Below, in pieces: positions 33,521-45,354 of a DNA stretch of 64,000 nucleotides. This DNA is from Biscogniauxia marginata (Eukaryota; Ascomycota; Sordariomycetes; Xylariales; Xylariaceae). Position 1 is the first letter of the stretch, and every line of letters begins with the position of its first letter. The notes under the pieces were generated by a model. The model was given only the letters and a program-made list of their open reading frames with translations, had not been told where the DNA came from and searched no databases. Location of the stretch: contig MU404060.1 of NCBI GenBank assembly GCA_022695795.1, positions 242,749 through 306,748 of the forward strand, given 5' to 3'. The position numbers and the translations under genes are program-made.

Positions 33521-36513
33521 CTTGTTTAAAATACGAAAGCAAGTTTCCGTGGCTCCTACACACCATGACGCCGCTATCACCATCTCCTGCCTCCATCATG
33601 CCGCCCCTTTCCTTGCCAATTCCCGCAATGGAACAATTGCGCAATACCCCCCCTCCCTCTAGTCCTCCCTCGCGTCCTCTCCCGCGCCCCTCTCCCCCGC
33701 GCCCTCCCACGCCTCCAGATAATGTCAACAATGGAATCACATCGCTGCCATCTCCAACCGACCAGCAGAAGCTGGAGGAAACGTGGCCAATTCCCCCCCC
33801 CCCCCTCCTTGGCCGCCGCATGATAAAATGCGATCAACGGGCAATTCCTGGGGGACTTCATGGAGCGACCATCTCCACCGCGCCAGGTCGAACCAGGCTG
33901 CTTTGCATCGAACTGCTTTTCCTAACCCACCTTTCCACCAAACATATACGTTTCCTCAAAAAAGAAAATCGGTTCTTGATAGCTTCTTATTGCTGCGGCA
34001 TTAGCGACGAAACCGCCCGATGGCGGCGCGACTCCATGCACTCGGCGGCCAGTTCTCCGAATCTGTGTTTTAATATATAACACTAAGAAAAGCAACGAAA
34101 ACCACTACTTGAAAGACGGAATGGGATATGGAAACGATGACGACGACATCGTTTTCCTAGAAGGCATTATAGTTACCTGTTTTACATTGTTTCATTTTAA
34201 CAATATAATATGTTTGGCATGAACATGGATGCCGTCATCATACGACGATGCTTCAAGATGCTTTCATGCTCAAATATCTGAAAAGTTGCTGTAAAATTGG
34301 CGTTAAAATAAGACATTAGCCTTCTCTTTCCCCTTTTGCCATCTCCGGGTCTTGTATTTAGGAGGACTTGGCCCACCCTTTACTACCTTAGAATACACCA
34401 CCTATTCAACCACTTCATCAACATGGCCCTCTACCTTGAGTACCTTACTGTCTATTTGGATTCTTGCAGCTGTTTGAGATATTATTTTATATGTTGATCT
34501 GATAATATAGTACAGGTTCAGGTTCACATGTTTCTAAACCGTCCGCAGCTAGTGGCCCAGGTAAGCCGTCGCAAAACTCGTATCGTGTCACACGGATGGA
34601 CACCTGAGAACTGCCAAGACCAGTCGGTCATATGGCAGGATGGCCATTGGGGGTAGATACTAAGGTTGGATTCATAGGTACCAACATGCATAGGATGAGG
34701 TAAGCCACCAGACAGACAGATTGGGTATAAAAAGGCAGAGAAATCCTGGCAAGCCTCTACTATGAACTTAGACTCCTAAGTCCCTTGAGACCAAAGAAAA
34801 TTATTAGTCGAAATTGAATCACTATTCCAAGCTCACTAGCCCTTGTCACATATCGGGGCTGTCGACCGTCCACTTCTGCCTCTTGACATCGAGGCACGCC
34901 GCATCCAGAACGAGTGCGCAGAGCGATGGGACCTCGTCAGTTGCAGTACACAGGCTGGTTGCCACGACTGTCTTGTGGGTGGAGCCGGAAAGCAGCGCCG
35001 GTGTCGATGACGGGTCGTGGAGGCCGTGGCAGGAGGTAGCATCAACACCATCACAACGCCTAGGCTGCTGTTCTCGCGTATTATCAGAAGAACGGAACTC
35101 GTAGGGGTGGCCACCCCAGTGCCCGCCATTTAGGTAATCTCAACAGGCGCCTATTATGCCGTACTGTGGGGAGGATAATCACGGAAGAATATAAACCGGA
35201 GTTATTCGCTCAATATTTTATACAATAGAAGTTAGATATCTATACAGGAAAAAAGAAAAGGTGATTCATTCGTCACTAAATGTACATAGATGCCTTCGTT
35301 AGGCGGCTTCCTTTTCATGCCCTGAAGACAGTGCTTTTTCCAAACTTTATCCTTCCAGGTTTGGGCTTTGATTGCGAGACCTATTCACTGGTATAAATGG
35401 GATCCACGTCTGAGGTTAGTCCTCGATCAGTAAGTGGAACATATAATCAAAAACATGGCGGACAGAAACCAGTTCAGGTCAACCTAACAGCCCCTCCTTT
35501 TAGTTTGCCTAAATTAAGTCTCCTCCAAAAAATGTAGTTAATTTCACGAGTTTTCCTTCTTACTACATGCCCATCTCTAGACATCTAGGTTAAACATTCG
35601 TAAGTTCATGATCGCGCTACATTGTTATAGACGTAACTCCTATCAGCGACGAAACTAATTACTTTGTCACCTTGATCAAACCTTAAAAGTTTTGCTAAAC
35701 GAGTTAAGCCGGAAACCCAACATTAATACCTAGCCTTTCGACTGTCATTTACTTCTCATCATTTTCCATGCCGAAAAGCTATACTGTTAAGTCCGTCTTT
35801 AGATCGATAACTACACGCTCGTTTGTCCGCTATAATAACATCACCGGGAGAATAGCCTCCTGTTTCCACCCAGCCGAACTCGTCGGTCCGGTTTCTTCAT
35901 TGCATCAAATGCATCGTCGATAGCACGAGGTAGATATCCCAAGTTCTTCTTAAAACACATGTGTATATAAAACTAGAGCCACATGTGCCGTGAGTTAAGA
36001 GCCTAAGATAAGTTTACATGGCACTAGTACAGACATACGCAAATGACACTTATTCGGAACATGCTCTATTTGTTCAGTAGCTCTCTAGTTAAATTTAAAT
36101 ACGGGCCCCTATTTATAAACATCCAATTTTCCTGGTTCAATGTGTGACTGACGTCGAATGCATGTCGAAGACTTACCTAACCATGTCTTAACCCTCGAAG
36201 CCGTGAATCCCAATCTAGTAACCATGGCTTTTCATAGCCAAACCGGACCTGCATTAGTAGGTTAGCGACGTCAGCAGCATGAGCGGGGGGTAATACTATT
36301 ATGGAGAACTGGAAGAAAGCTCTCGACCCCGGCCGAACCGGACGGCCTGGTTGGCGCGAGGGATTCAGCCCCACGGATTATCCGCCGAGGTCGCGTGCCT
36401 ATGTGTCGGTCTCCTTACTTACGCCATATCACTTGTCTATACTGTAAATTTATTAGGAAGAGGGATTCTCTTCATTCTTAACAATTGTAGCTCAACAACA
36501 ACATACGACAATC
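33521..36513. other. 3-kb region with low-complexity ORFs, no gene recognised
   Basis: Just after the LTR, 33565-34080 is open for 171 codons, but the first half is proline-rich low complexity and a C-run interrupts it. At 34722-34730 a TATAAAAAG box precedes a short Cys-containing frame without ATG (34841-35010). The remainder is AT-rich. The last 100 bp hold the promoter of the next gene. Confidence 0.5.
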
Positions 36514-37056
36514 ATGGCCGCTGCGGATAGCAAAGTCGGTAACCGCAGTCTCGCAGCCCTCAACTCGACCACAATGGGCGTCAACTTCCCCGAGATTACG
36601 CTCGCGGACGGGACTGTGGTACAGACAGGCACTGTTGGGTGAGTCAACTGGCTTTTTTTTCTATCCATGTCACATAAGACTCTCAGTGCTCCATACCCCT
36701 CCCCCTTTTTCGACTATATATCTTCTCCTAGATCTCATCCAACCCCAAATCCATTACTCCTACCCCTATCCCCGGCCCCTCCCTCCACACACAAGACTTC
36801 ATATACCTAACCCACCCAATCCTCTCGCAGCGCCCTCCTAATCAACATCCGCACGTACAACGAGGCGCACGCGGCCGGGGACGAGGCCAAGAAGACCCAG
36901 CTGGAGGATAGCTTCCAGGCGACGCTGCCGCTGCTGCACAAGGTCGGCCTCTTCGACCTGTTCCCGCCGGAGGACTGGTTGCGGGGGAGTAACGAGGGCC
37001 GCAGGGCCGTGGGGAGGGCGTACCTGGAGTTTTTGAAGACCCAGGGATATCAGTAA
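36514..37056 (+). CDS. Small conserved protein of unknown function, two exons
   Basis: The model is join(36514..36638,36831..37056), 116 residues. The ATG is in good context (aatcATGg). The intron is 192 bp, pyrimidine-rich, with GTGAGT donor and CTCGCAG acceptor. Splicing joins GTVVQTGTVG to ALLINIRTYNEAH. The protein has an N-terminal NRSLAALNSTTMGVNFPEIT segment, a helical centre (EAKKTQLEDSFQATLPLLHK) and ends LEFLKTQGYQ. There is no signal peptide or TM segment, so it is probably cytosolic. I think it belongs to a small family (DUF7709-like) shared by fungi and bacteria, but the name is uncertain. Exon 2 is markedly GC-rich. It converges on the Rpf2 gene, with 230 bp between stop codons. 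Confidence 0.85.
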
Positions 37057-37286
37057 GGGGGAGGAGAGAGCGAAAGAAGCTGATGGGCGATGACGGGAGA
37101 GAGAAGACGGCAGGGCGAATTTTGAGAAATGAGGAACATACTCCTCGAGGTTTCTGTTTTGACATTATCTGAGGATCGAGACCCCGGAGAATGAAACTCC
37201 CAACTCCTATAATGTTAAACATGTGCCACATGTAAATATAACAACAATGCCCAAAACGCCATTCCCTTTTAATGTATTTTATGAAA

Positions 37287-38537
37287 TTACTTTTTCCGTC
37301 GTTTCAGATTATCATCGTCATCCACAACCGCGTCATCATCCGCCTCAAGGTCCCGATTCCGCTTCAAGCCCTTCATCTTCCTTGTCTGCAGCTCGCCCAG
37401 ATCCTGTCTGCCCAGGTGGATTCGTCCGAGCTTGTCGCCCATATTATCCGTCGTAATGTTCTTCTTAGTCTTCTCTTCGCTGCTCTTAGGCTTCCTCATT
37501 GCTTCCTTTAGCAGTGCCTCGTCCGGCTCCTGCATTCGCCCGACTCTGAAATCCACTATAGAAAGGGGTTAGTGATTGCTTATTCCACTAAGAAATGAAA
37601 GCTGTGGATTGCGTATTGGGATGGGAGGACGAGATCGACTAGAGAAATTCCTTACTTCTAGGACCCATCTCGGTAAGCTCTACTCTTGGCAACTTCTGAC
37701 CGCTGCGCTTCGTCTCGAGTAGGTATACGCGCAGGTGTATGGCGGGCTTGACATTATCCCCGACAGGCTCGTCAGCAGTAATCGCGACGATGTACTGAAG
37801 GCCCTCGGCGTCGATCTTCTCGTTGGTGGAGTCCCCCTTGAATAGGTCTATCAGGAGTGACTTGGCCATCGTGTATTCGTTCCTGACGGGACTTTCGAAC
37901 GCGGTGCCGGAGAAGGATAGCATGGGCCGCAGACCGACGGCAAACTTGCGCCCTTTGAACTGCGACAACTTCCGGAAGCTCTCTGGGTCGAGGTGTAGCT
38001 CCAACATGTCGAGAATCTTGTGGTTGAAGGTGCGCGCGAACGTCAGTGCGTGTGGACGCTTCTTGTTGGAGCTGCCGAAGACAAGCAAGGAGGTGTCATT
38101 TTTCTCGGAGAAGAACTCAAGAGAGCTCGGATCCTCGAAAGGTATGATGTTATTCTTCTTAGTGAACCTGTAGAAGGTCATACTGAGCATTCCACCTCGA
38201 GTAAAATAGATTGAAATACGTACTTCTTAGCCAAGGGTTGGCGTAGTGAGTAAAGATCGGTTAGAGCATCTTGGACGACCTGAGAAGCGCTCGTTCCTCG
38301 GCTGCAAAACGGAATGTTAGCTCGTCATCATCGTCGTAAACATAGGCTTGCGACAATAGGAGAAGAATGGGCAGGGGGCGTACAGGAATAGCGCTGTCTT
38401 TGGGTTCTCTACGACTCTGGGAGCTTTCTTCTCGAGCGCGCGCTTGGATCGCGCATTACGAGGTTTGCTATAATCATCTCGGTCAGTTGCATAGTTAAGT
38501 GGGACATTGGTTTCCCTACATACATTTGTCGCAGCAT
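37287..38537 (-). CDS. RPF2: Ribosome biogenesis factor Rpf2 (Brix domain)
   Basis: The model is complement(join(37287..37555,37656..38167,38224..38301,38384..38467,38524..38537)), 318 residues in five exons. Exon 1 is only 14 nt (MLRQ plus two bases). Introns are 56, 82, 56 and 100 bp with GTATGT, GTACGC, GTACGT and GTAAGG donors. Splicing yields MLRQIKPRNARSKRALEKK, close to the Rpf2 N-terminus. The Brix domain (~28-240) includes KKNNIIPFEDPSSLEFFSEK and ALTFARTFNHKILDMLEL. The basic tail has the family signature MGDKLGRIHLGRQDLGEL followed by QTRKMKGLK. Rpf2 acts with Rrs1 in the nucleolus to recruit 5S RNP (5S rRNA, Rpl5, Rpl11) into pre-60S particles, so it should be essential. The C-terminus ends in acidic and then basic residues. 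Confidence 0.95.
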
Positions 38538-39002
38538 TCTCGTTTGCGAAAGTCCAGTGTAGCAAGTTTTAATTGGAAAGATGAAAAGAGAGAGAGAGGA
38601 AATGACTTCTTAGAGGGGCCCTTGGAAATTTTGCGAATGGACGGCAGAATTTTCCCGAGGATTTTAGGAAATCATGAATCAGGCAGGCGGTGAATAATGT
38701 CACCGCTTTGGAGGCCCATAATATTTCGTCGCCTGGTGCCAGCTGCCCCGATATTTTATCATACTATTATGTGCTTACTTGAGATTGCATCTTAGATTGA
38801 CGTTCTCATCATTTTTCTTTCACAACCTAGTAGGTACATATTATATTACACTTACCGGTCTTTACTTACAGGGTTCTTAATCAACCAAGTCCAAGACGTT
38901 GATAAGACCATAAAATTATTATGTATCCCTAAACGAAAGTCCATGCTCCATGGACGTGCTTCATATAATCATCATCTATTTACATGCGAATAGCGGAGGG
39001 TA
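38538..39002. promoter_or_regulatory. Intergenic region upstream of RPF2
   Basis: It lies between the tail of the alcohol dehydrogenase gene and the RPF2 start on the same strand, so it should hold the RPF2 promoter. A GA-rich patch at 38586-38600 is present. No ORF is supported. Confidence 0.5.
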
Positions 39003-40242
39003 TCAGTGTCTGCCAAAGTTCTCGTTCACCAGGACATATCTAAAACGGGCCTTTCCTTCTAGCATGTCGACTATAGTCTGATTGGCGTCCCTGAGAGACC
39101 GCTCCTGCACCCACGGCTTGATCTTCTTGTCAGCCGCTAATTGCAACATCTCCCTGATATCCGACGGCGTGCCCGTCATGCTGCCGCCGACCTTGATGCC
39201 GTTTATGATGAGCGAGAATGCGCTAATAGGAGGTAGCTCGCCCCCGTCGGGGACACTGTCATAGAGTTAGCTCAGGCATAATTTCCATAAAAATACAGCG
39301 GAGTAATGGAAACACTGGACCACGCACCCGAGCTGGATATATGTGCCTCGGGCTTTCAGAAGGCTAAAGTACTCCATCAGGGGCATCTTAGCGTTCGAGA
39401 CGGTGCTGATGATGAGATCCAAGCTTCGTCGGTTCTTAGCTGCCCAGTCCTTGTCATCGTCCGTAGCGATATACTCATCGGCGCCGAGCTTCAGCACTTC
39501 CTCTTTCTTGCCGGCCTTTCTTGAGATGCCAACAACACGGTCGGCACCTAACGCCTTAGCGAAGAGGATTGCAAAGTGGCCAAGTCCGCCGACGCCGACA
39601 ATGCCAACCGTCTTTCCAGGTCCGCAGCCGTTACGTTTCAGCGGTGAGTACACGGTGACACCGCCGCACAACATCGGCGCGGCCAGGGCCGAGTCTAATC
39701 CCTCCGGGATGAGGAATGCCCAGTGACCGTTCACTCGGTTGTAGTCGGCATAACCTCCATAAGACTTGCCCTCATCGCCCGGGAAGTGTGAAGCATACGT
39801 GTCGGTCATTTGATTAGCGCAGTAGACCTCGTTTCCGGTGCTACAGTCTACACAGTTGCTCCGCTGGCACGATCGGGAGTGGGCGCCAACGCCGACTCGG
39901 TCGCCGACTTTGATGTGCTTCACGTTGTTGCCGACTCGGATGGCCTTACCGACTATTTCATGTCCAACGACACACGCTGCAAGGATTGTCAGGACATTCT
40001 GAGACAAGTTGGGTTGGGGCGCTTCGGGGAAGGGGGAAAGGGGGGCTTATACGGTACGGGGTCTCCTTCCATCCAGACCTCAACGCGTGCAAATCGGAAC
40101 CGCATACACCACAATGCGATATTTCAATATCTACATCGTCTTCGGTCCACTTCTTGGGCTCATAGGACCCCCATTCCATTTTGCCATTAATGGCATCAGG
40201 GCTCTTGCCCAACCAACCTTCGAATTGTGTAGGTGCTGCCAT
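39003..40242 (-). CDS. Zinc-dependent NADP alcohol dehydrogenase (ADH6/cinnamyl-alcohol type)
   Basis: The model is complement(join(39003..39255,39328..39976,40053..40242)), 363 residues. Introns are 72 and 76 bp (GTGCGT...GACAG; GTATAA...TTGCAG). Splicing joins GWKETPY to PCVVGHEIVGKAIRVG and YIQLG to VPDGGELPP. Catalytic-zinc landmarks are C44/C47 (CGVCGSDLH) and GHE at 68-70. Structural-zinc cysteines are in SRSCQRSNCVDC. The Rossmann motif is VGVGGLGH, and the following GISRK favours NADPH. These cytosolic enzymes reduce aromatic and branched aldehydes, for example lignin-derived ones. An in-frame ATG at 40326 would add 28 residues; I prefer 40242 because MAAPTQFEGWLG matches the usual start. 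Confidence 0.93.
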
Positions 40243-43200
40243 CTTACAAGTTGGAAGCCAAAATTTCCGGGAAAATTCTACGTTGCGATATGGACTTTTC
40301 CAGATAACGACAGGCGGGCCGGGCATGTTTCCTCCTGTTTATATATTCTATACTGGAGCTCAGTCAGCGTTCGATTTTTCGACCGCTTCTCTTATTACTG
40401 ATTTTCATGACGTTATGTGGTCTAGGGATGTTGGATAGACTCAGTTTAGGCTGAAGGGCACTATGCATCCTCTAGTACGATTTTTCTAGTCTCCCGCTAG
40501 GGCTTCTCCCACCTTCCCGGTCGAATCGTCAACCGACGTCTCAACAACGACCCAATTTATTGTAACGAGGCCAGTTGATTCTTGACGCCTGAAAGGTCCC
40601 ACCCGCATGAATGCCGTTACAAATAACCAATATATCGATTACGCTTTTCATGGTATTTCGAGCCTGGATATTTATCATATTGCCTAGGCGCTATGGAGTG
40701 TCGTTTGGTCAATTTCCTATATAGTTTCTGAGTAACGCAAGTCTCAACTCTATAGTTACTACATTGTGTTACATCAGTGCCACTATAATAAGTCTGTGAT
40801 AAGCTAGTGTGGTTCAATTTTTCGATAGACCGCCTTTAATATATGTCCCATGTAACTACCTATGCACGCCACTACAAGTTTTCGAAATAGTTCTTGCCTT
40901 GGTAGGTTCCGAGTGAGTATGATGCAAGAATTGCTTAATAATTCATGGATACATATTAAGACGTTCAGGGGAAACGGTTAGGAGGCAATAATTGGGTATA
41001 TATGTGTGTCATTAAGCCACGCAACCTTGTCTTTTTAGTCTAGACCGCGGAGTTGCCTTACAGATTAACTCTAAAGACCTAACACCGAATATAGCGCTAC
41101 AGAATGTATGACGAGATAGACAACAGAAGTCGAACACTAATGTAGTATCGAGTTTTGGGAGTCAATACACATGAGCCGTAACATCGTTGAGATAAGGATA
41201 AAAAATTCGTTGTTACTTTAAGATCGAGAATGAATAAAAGGTACATCCCTCGATGATAACTTAGCATACAAGCAATTCCTACCTTTCATGTGTCCGTCCT
41301 CCTACCCTTTATTCCTACCAGGGAGGAGTTCATGGTATCATCCGGGGTTATATCTGTCTAGTCCTGGAGCACTTCTGTACTTCACTGGAACTCTTCTCGC
41401 ATTCTAAAGGTCATGGTTTTGTTTAATTGTATGTAATACAAGTCCACCTCTGTCTTGGTTATGCTCTCATCTGCGTTGACTACCTGGCTATCACTGATGG
41501 TATGGGGGATCACGCCGTAAACAAGAGTCTACTGTGCCTATGCCCTGCTATTCTTCAGGCTCTTTACAACCCCAAAATAGCCGAAGGATCAGGGAGATGA
41601 AGAAGTAGAAAGATAATTTTAGAATATCATCCTCGTTGCTGGTATCAATGCTCTCATAACCTTTGGTTATGACTATTAAGAATATTTGATAACTAGTGAC
41701 ACTACTGCTAGCTTAGACAGCTAATTAAAGAGATAGGACACCAAGAAAACCTCACACATGGTTAGAAATTGAAGTATATATGCCCTCGCGGCTCTTCGGG
41801 GATCTTATGTCCCACCCCCGTAATTAGGTCATATATGTAGAAAACCCTGCGGTGATTGGATAAAGACAGATTGATGATGATCATGAAAGGGACAAGGGCT
41901 TAAAATCATGTGCATGCCTGTTATCTCTCTCATCCTCAAGACTTGGCTGAACAGGTAATATGTGACATATGTTAAACATATAAACTGCCGAATCGCTAAC
42001 ACCGTCTATCTAGACTTATCACCGAAAACGATGGGGGTTCCCCGGAAAGATGACAAGAACCTTGGCGATCTAGCATTTCAAAGATATGACAAAGATGAAC
42101 TGAGGCTAGATAGGGCTTGAATATGGCTTAGAATGGGTCCAGTCGGGATTCGACTACGCCCACTGGATCTGTGTACCAGGTAAGTAAGTACCTAGGTGGA
42201 TTTCTCTTAACATATTACATGATTATTTTATCGAGTGAAGGAAGGCTCTGAATAGTGACTAATTTGAGGTTATAGTTTCCAGAAGAGACCTCCATTCCTA
42301 CTCGGTACTCTTAAAGTCCCCTGGAACACTGTCCCAGCTCATCTCTTGACATACACGCAGTATATAGTGGCAAATGGACGCCGTTTCTTCCAAGATCATG
42401 GTTATAAGTTAGATATGTCCCCATATATTATCTAGAGCTTCGGGCTAGTGAGTTGTCCCTTTGAAGATAAGGACGCGATCGCCGGAAAAGTCGATTATAT
42501 CATACACACGTGGGCACTAGTTCTCCCAATGGCGTTGGGAGCATTCGTTAGTAAACACATTTAGGTTAGGTTACGGGTTATGACCCCCCAATGATGATTT
42601 CCCCCCTTCGACTTGATAGGTATTGACAAACTAGCTCGTCATCGACTGCGAGCCTAAAGTATTTTGAAGATCGCCGTTGGGCTAAGTAGTCTTTTCGATC
42701 GATTTAGATTCTGGAGCGTTGATAAAGGTTCAGCTAAAACCTTACCTATCGTTGATATTGGGCGGTAATATATAACTCAAGTGCCAGAGAATGGCAGCGT
42801 TGGAGGGTGACGCGATCTTCTTCCTGCCTCTCTCTCATGGGGATCGTGGCATGTTAATATGGGATTCGCTCAGAGTCCTACGGTAATGATGACGATGGGA
42901 GGAACCGCGCTACTATAAGCTCACACGCAACAGTAAGGTGCCCTGTGGATATATAACATCGTCATTGTAGAACGAAAGCCTTTGTACCAAACTTGGAGGG
43001 GGGTGAACTGTAGACTCCGTGATTCTGAGTCTTACTAGTTGCGGTAACAGGTAATTCCCATAGTATCTTCATAATGCCTCTGACGACCAGGCATGTATAC
43101 ACTAGTAACACCGGAATGTGCGGAGAGAAAGCTGTGCCAGGTGTCGAGACCAGAATTCCACTGTATTGTCACTGTGGACCGATACGTAGGCGAGATTGCT

Positions 43201-45354
43201 CAGTTAGAAGCTTGTTCAGAGAGATGGTGGGTGCGCAACAGTGGGAAGTGAATTTCGTGAGGTCTCCGGTTCGGCCATCACGGAAAAAAACGGTGTTTTG
43301 TTACTAGTCGAAACGCCGGACTATAAAACTAGTTGGCCAAACCCCCACGAGAATATCCGCTAGGACGGCCCGATAGAAATGATCGAAGCTGGATCTGAAC
43401 CGGACGAGCTCGTTTGATACATAGGCCACGTACACACACGCGTTTGAAATGGATTTTTCAATCCGTTCCGTTGCAAGCGGTTCTCTTGCAATGTAACCTT
43501 GCGCAGGAACAAATGTCAAGTAAGAAATTTCATCATTACCAAGTCTCATGCATCTGATGTAGTCACGCGGGTTGTGAATAAATAAGTAATCTCGATTGTG
43601 CCCTGCCCAACAACAGCATTGGCCTCCATTTGTGTATTATGTGCCAAGCGATTAAGATCACCGGCCAAGGAAAATCAGACTTGCGGATTGTAGTGTACGA
43701 AGTAGGTATAATGTGTCGGAACTGCAAATGAAGAAAGTTTTGACCGGTACCTTTGCTCGCGTCACAAAGCTTGATGAGTTCATTCGCTCGTCACAATCCT
43801 GTCATCATTTTATCGGGTTGCTTTGGCTGGACGGGATAAGAGAGGTGTTAAGAACACACGACTCCGTCCTATGCGTTTGCTCGCCGACCTGCTGACTCGA
43901 TATCACCAATAACTAGAAAAAATAAAATTAACATAGACGCCAAGAAAGACGACATCGGCCTTATTACTACATATTACGCGCGAGCAGACTAGCACTGCAT
44001 GTTGAGATATATAAGGTCGAAGGGGCAGGTGAAAAAAAAGGAAAGAGAGAAAGGTTACAACGACCTCCATTTCTCTTTTTCTTTTCCCTTTCTCGGCCTG
44101 CCTCCCCCCTGCCTCTGCAATATATATTCCTTCCGGGATCTAGCCTGAAAACGGTTTTTGATGCAGCAAGGCCAATAAGCCCCCAGAGCTGGACACGATA
44201 CATACACTAGAACAAATATGGATTTCGGAGAAGCTGCCGGTTTGGATCAGCGCGGGTTTGAGGGGGCCAATCAAAGCTCTGCATCACTGCCCGGGGGCGC
44301 TGCTGTCCAGTGGGGGAAATGTATGTATAGGGGTCCCACGAGGGGGATTATCGTCCCACAAGGCTGGTTCGCTGCCAGGACAGGGTGACATCCAATATTC
44401 ACATATGCACCTTACTCTGGATCACACCGAAGGGTTTTCATCCCGCGTATCTGCAGCACCATCCACTGGGGAAATTCTCATGCAGCTAGAAAACAATAAA
44501 TAAACATATGGGCTGAGAGTGTATCCCCTTTCGTTCTCTTACCGAAGGTCTATGTGATTAAGAAGGGAGTATAGGTACAGTAGTAATCCTGGACCCGGTA
44601 CGCGATATATGCTACGAATCCATATCCTTTCTCGTCTTTATATGTATGCCCAGATCCCGGGGCTACTAGTCTCCATCTAAACCTTCGAGAAGCTTATGTT
44701 AAAATAATATAATCTTACAATATAGGCTTGGCCCACTTAGCGCATCCGTCACTGAGTCCAAAACAAGGTAATTCGTAACCCGCGAGAACTTGGTTACTCT
44801 GAAACCATCGCAGGTAATCCCATATGAGATTTATGCTTCATTGCTGGGAAGAAATGCGCATGTAAACTAATTTACGTCGGCAGAAATGAAATATGCTGTG
44901 CAGAGAGGGCCATGGAGGGTTATGGATCTACCCAGGATCACCACTCTAGGTAGGTAGTCTACGGGAGCTATGCAAGACCCGGGATTCCCGTAAGATCATC
45001 ACTCGTTTCAAGGAGCCTTTGCCTCGTGGCTTCCAATCAGGCAATTCCCTACCTGCACCCTGTCTGCGTGAAACCAATACAAGCCCTGCACGCGGCTGTC
45101 CTATTGGGCAGTCTCTAAGTATATTCGGTATGGATTCCCCGGCAGCTCTGCGTGGCTGAAGCCTTACTACAAAATGCCGTGACTGGGGAAGCCTCTGTCT
45201 CCGGATCTCCCATCAGACTTCCTCTGGTCATATGCGTCTCTGGGGCGCCCAGATCGTTTATTTGTTTCGCTTGCTTTGCCATTCCGATCTTTTCTGTTAG
45301 TTTTGCCAAGTTATAGACCTCTTTTGTTTTGTAGGGTATAGATACCCAGGCAAG
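40243..45354. other. 5.1-kb gene desert
   Basis: No frame longer than 82 codons and no recognisable protein motif was found on either strand. Sequence is AT-rich with CCTAGGTA-type motifs and many short near-repeats. The left end holds the promoter of the alcohol dehydrogenase gene, the right end that of the CFEM receptor gene. Confidence 0.5.

Noticed and set aside
33565..34080. 171-codon ATG ORF after the solo LTR
   Set aside because: The first half is proline-rich low complexity over a C-rich tract and the second half has no coherent composition. No homology or splice signals were seen.
42130..42180. Candidate tRNA B-box-like motif (GGGATTCGACT)
   Set aside because: No A-box at the right distance and no cloverleaf could be drawn.
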